Shown in pieces: positions 7,790-10,704 of a stretch of 10,704 nucleotides of DNA (positions are counted from its first letter, which is position 1; each line of letters begins with the position of its first letter). The stretch comes from Chromatiales bacterium (GTDB taxonomy: Bacteria; Pseudomonadota; Gammaproteobacteria; UBA6429; Thiohalophilaceae). A program made the translations under genes and the position numbers. The DNA lies in assembly GCA_027001895.1 (NCBI GenBank), contig JALTLP010000319.1, forward strand, positions 1 to 10,704, given 5' to 3'. The notes under the pieces were generated by a model that was given only the letters and a program-made list of their open reading frames with translations, had not been told where the DNA came from and ran no database searches.

Positions 7790-7809
7790 TCATACCTAAT
7801 ATAAACGTG

Positions 7810-9039
7810 TTATTTTACGCTATATGGACCGGGTTTGTCTGATTTGGTTTCTGAATCCATTGATTTAACAGATATATTGCCGATTGCATCAATTTGCAAT
7901 GGGGTGTGAGGAAAATCCAGTTCCGTTAGCTGTTTTATCAACCTTGCTGCTCGCCGACGTTTATCAAGCTGTGGGCCTCCGGGGCGTATTTGTCGGGCAG
8001 AAATAATCTTACCAGCCTCAAATTCCCCATCCTGATTAATATTGACGGATAAAATCGGTGCCAAACCATTTTTACCTGCCACGTTAATTCCCAGAGTTGT
8101 GCAGAAATTACCGAGACTATAGGCAATTAAACGCCCCTGATATAACTCCAACGCACGTGGAACATGTGGGCCATGGCCTAAAATAAGGTCGGCACCTGCA
8201 TCAATCGCAGTATGTGCAAATAACGCAACATCGCCCCGGTTTTCACCGTGAAAATACTCCGTTTTGAAGGGCACCCGGGTATGCTTGTCGCCTTCGGCGC
8301 CAGCATGAAATGAAACAATAACAATATCATACTGCCCAGACAGTTCTGTTATTTTGTGGCGAACATAGTCCAGATCTAAAAAGTCATGCGCACCCCGGAA
8401 GGGGGCAAAACCAATCAGCACGATATCCAGTCCCTTCATTTGCCAGCGGGCTATATCACCTTCAAGGCCAGAATGTTTAATACCCGCCTGATCCAGAGTT
8501 TGCATGGTAAGTAAGCGTCCACTATCACCAAAGTCACGGGCATGATTGTTGGCAAGACTCATTACGTCGAAACCGGCTTCAACCAGATAGCTCACATAAC
8601 GGGGTGGCATTCTGAAAACATAGCAGCGCCGAACATCTGGACAGGCCTTTTCGGCTTTGCCCGCCGCACCAAAAGTAGCTTCTAAATTGCCAAAAGTAAT
8701 ATCGGCCTGGCGTAAAACAGGAGCCACATATTTAAGTAACTCCCTGCCATCGTTCGCTGCCAGACGATAATCAGGGTAATCCGTCCCCAGCATGATATCG
8801 CCAACAGCCATAATCTTAAGGCTGGCTTTTGGGCGAAGCTTTGCAACAGCGATGGGATTAGTGGTTTTGCCTTCATCGGCAGCGGTTGACTGTTCATCAA
8901 AATCAGCTTTATTTGAACCTATAGTGGCTTGCCGAGGTTCCATATTTGAGCATGCCGACACAAAAGCGACTGCTATCAAGATAAGAACTAACTCTATCTT
9001 TTTGATTTTATTAAAATATTTATAAGGAGTGTGTTTCAC
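7810..9039 (-). CDS. CapA/PgsA-family lipoprotein (PGA_cap metallophosphatase-like fold)
   Basis: Predicted lipoprotein of the CapA family, related to poly-gamma-glutamate synthesis proteins and built on a metallophosphatase-like fold. From the GTG at 9039 the product is 409 aa: a basic n-region, a hydrophobic core (ELVLILIAVAF) and a lipobox VSAC with the lipidated cysteine at residue 30, then a low-complexity linker to about residue 70. The domain shows VGDIMLG (D81), FGNLEATF, SLANNHARDFG, SFHAGAE, GHGPHVPR and YSLGNF, the usual metal-site segments. A TTG at 9063 would add eight residues, but it lies within the T-run of the terminator at 9058-9095, so GTG is preferred; neither has a proper Shine-Dalgarno sequence. 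No capB, capC or other polyglutamate genes are nearby, so polyglutamate synthesis is not implied and the substrate is unknown. It interrupts the M23 gene-secA adjacency known in related bacteria. Confidence 0.88.
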   Translation of the reverse strand: MKHTPYKYFNKIKKIELVLILIAVAFVSACSNMEPRQATIGSNKADFDEQSTAADEGKTTNPIAVAKLRPKASLKIMAVGDIMLGTDYPDYRLAANDGRELLKYVAPVLRQADITFGNLEATFGAAGKAEKACPDVRRCYVFRMPPRYVSYLVEAGFDVMSLANNHARDFGDSGRLLTMQTLDQAGIKHSGLEGDIARWQMKGLDIVLIGFAPFRGAHDFLDLDYVRHKITELSGQYDIVIVSFHAGAEGDKHTRVPFKTEYFHGENRGDVALFAHTAIDAGADLILGHGPHVPRALELYQGRLIAYSLGNFCTTLGINVAGKNGLAPILSVNINQDGEFEAGKIISARQIRPGGPQLDKRRRAARLIKQLTELDFPHTPLQIDAIGNISVKSMDSETKSDKPGPYSVK

Positions 9040-9057
9040 AGCAATATTTACTGCCTT

Positions 9058-9095
9058 AAACAAAACCGGGCTTAACAGATTTCTGTTAAGCCCGG
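9058..9095 (-). terminator. Strong intrinsic terminator downstream of the M23 peptidase gene
   Basis: CCGGGCTTAACAG (9066-9078) and CTGTTAAGCCCGG (9083-9095) form a perfect 13-bp stem around a 4-nt loop. Read on the minus strand the stem is followed at once by TTTTGTTT (9065-9058). It lies 32 nt past the M23 stop codon (9127), so it should end that transcript. On the plus strand the stem is not followed by a T-run, so it is directional. The start region of the capA-like gene begins inside or just after the T-run. Confidence 0.9.
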
Positions 9096-9126
9096 CATCA
9101 GTGTTAAACGAATTTAATTTTACAAA

Positions 9127-10071
9127 TTATTTTGCGCTTGCTTTTAAAATATAGCGTTTTGGGTTAACCGCGCGACCATTATTCAGCACTTCAAAGTGCA
9201 CATGTGGCCCAGTTGAACGACCCGTGGTACCCATTTTAGCCAGAACCTGACCCTTTTTAATGGTATCACCAACCTTCACATTTATTTTCAGGCAATGCCC
9301 ATAGCGAGTAGAAATACCTTTACCGTGGTTTACCTCAACCAGATTACCATAACCTGAACGGCGTCCGGCAAAGGTTACAACACCCGATGCGACGGCAACA
9401 ATATCAGACCCCAGTTTACCCGCAAAATCAATACCGGAATGATGAACCCGACGACCCGTGAACGGATCCGTACGAATACCAAAGTATGAGGATAACCAGC
9501 CACGTGAAATTGGACGACCAGCGGGTTCGACTTCAGCCTGAAGGTTGTTGGTCATCATCATGGTTTCTAATACATTAAGTTGCTGGCTACGATTATCCAG
9601 CTGATTTGACAGGTCGTTCAGAGCACCTAAAAAGTCTTTAATTTCCATAGACTTACCTTGTTGCTCCAGAGTGTTCGCCGGGCCACCTTGTGCGGGTGGT
9701 TGCGAGAAATCAAATTCACCACGTTCCAGCTTGGCCATCGCGGTTAGCCGTGAACCCAGTGCATCAAGTCGAATAACGTGAGCCTGTAACTTACCCAGAC
9801 GCAAAGCAAGCGCATCCATATTTTCACGCGCATCCTGAGTGGCTTCATCAATTTTTAAACGTTGGGAATCAATTTCGGTTTGGTAGGCAATATTTAAATC
9901 ATCGGGGTTAGCACGCATACTCTGAGAACCCAGCTGGTAGCCAACATAAAGTAAGCCAACGGGCAGAATTAAAAAACAGCCCACGACGAAAGCGGCCAGC
10001 TTTTTCGAGTCCATGACATAGAGCCCTGAACAGCCTCGTTTTTTCCTAAGTAGTACTATATTCATATGCAT
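9127..10071 (-). CDS. M23 family metallopeptidase (LytM domain), inner-membrane anchored
   Basis: Predicted zinc peptidoglycan endopeptidase, or an amidase-activator-type relative, anchored in the inner membrane and facing the periplasm. The 314 aa product has a short basic N-terminus (MNIVLLRKKRG), one transmembrane helix at about residues 24-48, a helical probably coiled-coil segment (about 60-175) and a C-terminal M23 domain (about 190-310). The zinc ligands are all present: H211 and D215 in HSGID and H292 in GPHVHFE, with H259 (RYGH) and H290 as catalytic histidines, so it should be an active enzyme rather than a degenerate EnvC/NlpD type. ATGs at 10071 and 10065 are both possible; an AAGG lies 4 nt before the first and 10 nt before the second, and the shorter form, starting MNIV, looks more family-like. 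Relatives commonly sit beside secA and a DUF721 gene. A strong terminator follows. Confidence 0.93.
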   Translation of the reverse strand: MHMNIVLLRKKRGCSGLYVMDSKKLAAFVVGCFLILPVGLLYVGYQLGSQSMRANPDDLNIAYQTEIDSQRLKIDEATQDARENMDALALRLGKLQAHVIRLDALGSRLTAMAKLERGEFDFSQPPAQGGPANTLEQQGKSMEIKDFLGALNDLSNQLDNRSQQLNVLETMMMTNNLQAEVEPAGRPISRGWLSSYFGIRTDPFTGRRVHHSGIDFAGKLGSDIVAVASGVVTFAGRRSGYGNLVEVNHGKGISTRYGHCLKINVKVGDTIKKGQVLAKMGTTGRSTGPHVHFEVLNNGRAVNPKRYILKASAK

Positions 10072-10195
10072 ACAACCTTAAAACATATATATTGTTATCG
10101 GTCAGAATCACTGAACCTTTATAAATATTAGCATGTACTTCCATACTGTAAAGTAAGATGTACATTTAACTTTTTGCTGCAACCTATTAATTAGT
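10072..10195. promoter_or_regulatory. Divergent promoter region between the M23 and DUF721 genes
   Basis: These 124 AT-rich bases must hold the start signals of both divergent genes. Minus-strand options include TTTACA followed by AATATT at 17 nt spacing; on plus no pair stands out. Two small symmetric elements are visible: TCAG-N5-CTGA (10102-10114, extendable to GGTCAG/CTGAACC with a bulge) and two copies of ATGTAC (10133-10138 and 10158-10163), the second inside the palindrome ATGTACAT. They could be operator sites, but they are short enough to arise by chance. Confidence 0.45.
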
Positions 10196-10642
10196 ATGAA
10201 ATTACCCAAACAAATTAACAAGCTTCTTTACCGCAAAAATTCAAATATTGTGGGCCTTATCACACAAGCAAAGCAGATTGAGTTTTTGAACAATATCCTG
10301 CTTAACTTGCTGCCTTCACCGCTGCCCTTGCATTGCAATCTTGGCAAAATAGACAGACAAACACTGACAATCATTGTTGATTCGCCAACCTGGTCAGCCC
10401 GGTTACGCTATTGTATCCCTGATTTGCTGGCCAAGCTAAAACACCACTCACACTATTTTATTCCGGTTAAGAATATTGAAATAAAAGTGAAACCGCGTTG
10501 GCATACAAAACCAGTACAAAACACGCTTAAACCCGCTCCTATTTCACAAAAAACAGCCCATTGCCTCGTGGAGACAGCAAATACGATTGAAAACAAGGCG
10601 ATTAAAAAAGCGCTACTTAAAATAGCTCAAAACGCTAAATAA
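10196..10642 (+). CDS. DUF721 / DciA-family protein, probable replicative helicase loader
   Basis: Small basic protein of 148 aa. Residues 25-100 fit the DUF721 domain: a helix, LPSPLPLHCNLGKI, a strand LTIIVDSPTW, then SARLRY with the conserved Trp66 and Leu70-Arg71, a helix DLLAKLKHH, and IEIKVKP. In DciA proteins this KH-like domain serves loading of the DnaB helicase in bacteria lacking DnaC or DnaI. The tail after about residue 103 is lysine-rich and lacks recognisable motifs. The ATG at 10196 has no Shine-Dalgarno sequence. The gene is divergent from the M23 gene. In many gammaproteobacteria a DUF721 gene sits between lpxC and secA, and this setting matches, although lpxC is not in the window. 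After the stop 62 AT-rich bases remain to the edge; they show a T-rich run without a stem, so no terminator is called. The helicase-loading role is inferred from the family. Confidence 0.85.
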   Translation: MKLPKQINKLLYRKNSNIVGLITQAKQIEFLNNILLNLLPSPLPLHCNLGKIDRQTLTIIVDSPTWSARLRYCIPDLLAKLKHHSHYFIPVKNIEIKVKPRWHTKPVQNTLKPAPISQKTAHCLVETANTIENKAIKKALLKIAQNAK

Positions 10643-10704
10643 GGTATTGTTTTATATTAACTTTTTCTTATATACACTTATTCTATGTAAGATATTACCT
10701 ACAC

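Noticed and set aside
7720..7809. SecM-like translation-arrest leader before secA
   Set aside because: The 90-nt gap has no open frame with an arrest-type C-terminus, so secA regulation of the E. coli type is not supported.
9024..9072. AAGGAG followed by a plus-strand GTG, resembling a small gene start
   Set aside because: The frame from that GTG ends after about 14 codons, and the stretch is already the signal-peptide region of the minus-strand lipoprotein gene.
10643..10704. Terminator or small gene after the DUF721 gene
   Set aside because: Only a T-rich run and a 5-bp AGGTA/TACCT pairing are seen, too weak to call, and the sequence ends there.
1..10704. Mobile element, CRISPR array, defence island, tRNA or rRNA
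   Set aside because: No transposase or integrase, long terminal inverted repeats, regular direct repeats or RNA gene signatures were found; gene content is conserved housekeeping.

Overview
The window is an ordinary chromosomal housekeeping stretch of a moderately AT-rich gammaproteobacterium. The evidence is the cluster coaE-zapD-yacG beside a type IV prepilin peptidase, a MutT-type Nudix protein fused to a ThiE-like domain, argJ, and secA next to an M23 peptidase and a DUF721/DciA-family gene. This combines neighbourhoods known from Pseudomonas-like and sulfur-oxidising gammaproteobacteria (pilD-coaE-yacG; secA-argJ-mutT; DUF721-M23-secA). ZapD restricts the source to beta/gammaproteobacteria. 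Genus cannot be decided from the sequence.

Layout. Left arm, plus strand (1-2243): the 3' part of a prepilin peptidase gene (pilD, cut by the window edge), coaE, zapD and yacG, the last two with no base between them. Centre, minus strand (2280-9039): reading from the right, a CapA-like lipoprotein gene, secA, argJ, the Nudix/ThiE-like fusion and a small membrane-anchored protein of unknown function; the gaps are 90, 34, 68 and about 1 nt, so secA to the small protein looks like one operon. yacG and the small-protein gene converge with only 36 nt between them. Right arm: an M23 endopeptidase gene on the minus strand, closed by a strong intrinsic terminator, and divergent from it across 124 nt a DUF721/DciA-family gene on the plus strand. 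No gap exceeds about 125 nt, so there is no long unassigned stretch.

How the genes fit together. The products serve general growth: pilin and pseudopilin processing (PilD), the last step of CoA synthesis (CoaE), division-ring bundling (ZapD), gyrase inhibition (YacG), oxidised-nucleotide clean-up (Nudix), arginine synthesis (ArgJ), protein export (SecA), envelope functions (M23 peptidase and the CapA-like lipoprotein) and probable helicase loading (DciA family). They share location rather than one pathway.

I found no mobile element, CRISPR array, tRNA, rRNA, toxin-antitoxin or defence module, and no convincing new system. The points most worth a second look are the uncharacterised anchored protein after the Nudix gene, the CapA-like gene lodged between the M23 gene and secA immediately behind a terminator, the loss of catalytic residues in the ThiE-like domain, and an unusually short zapD leader.
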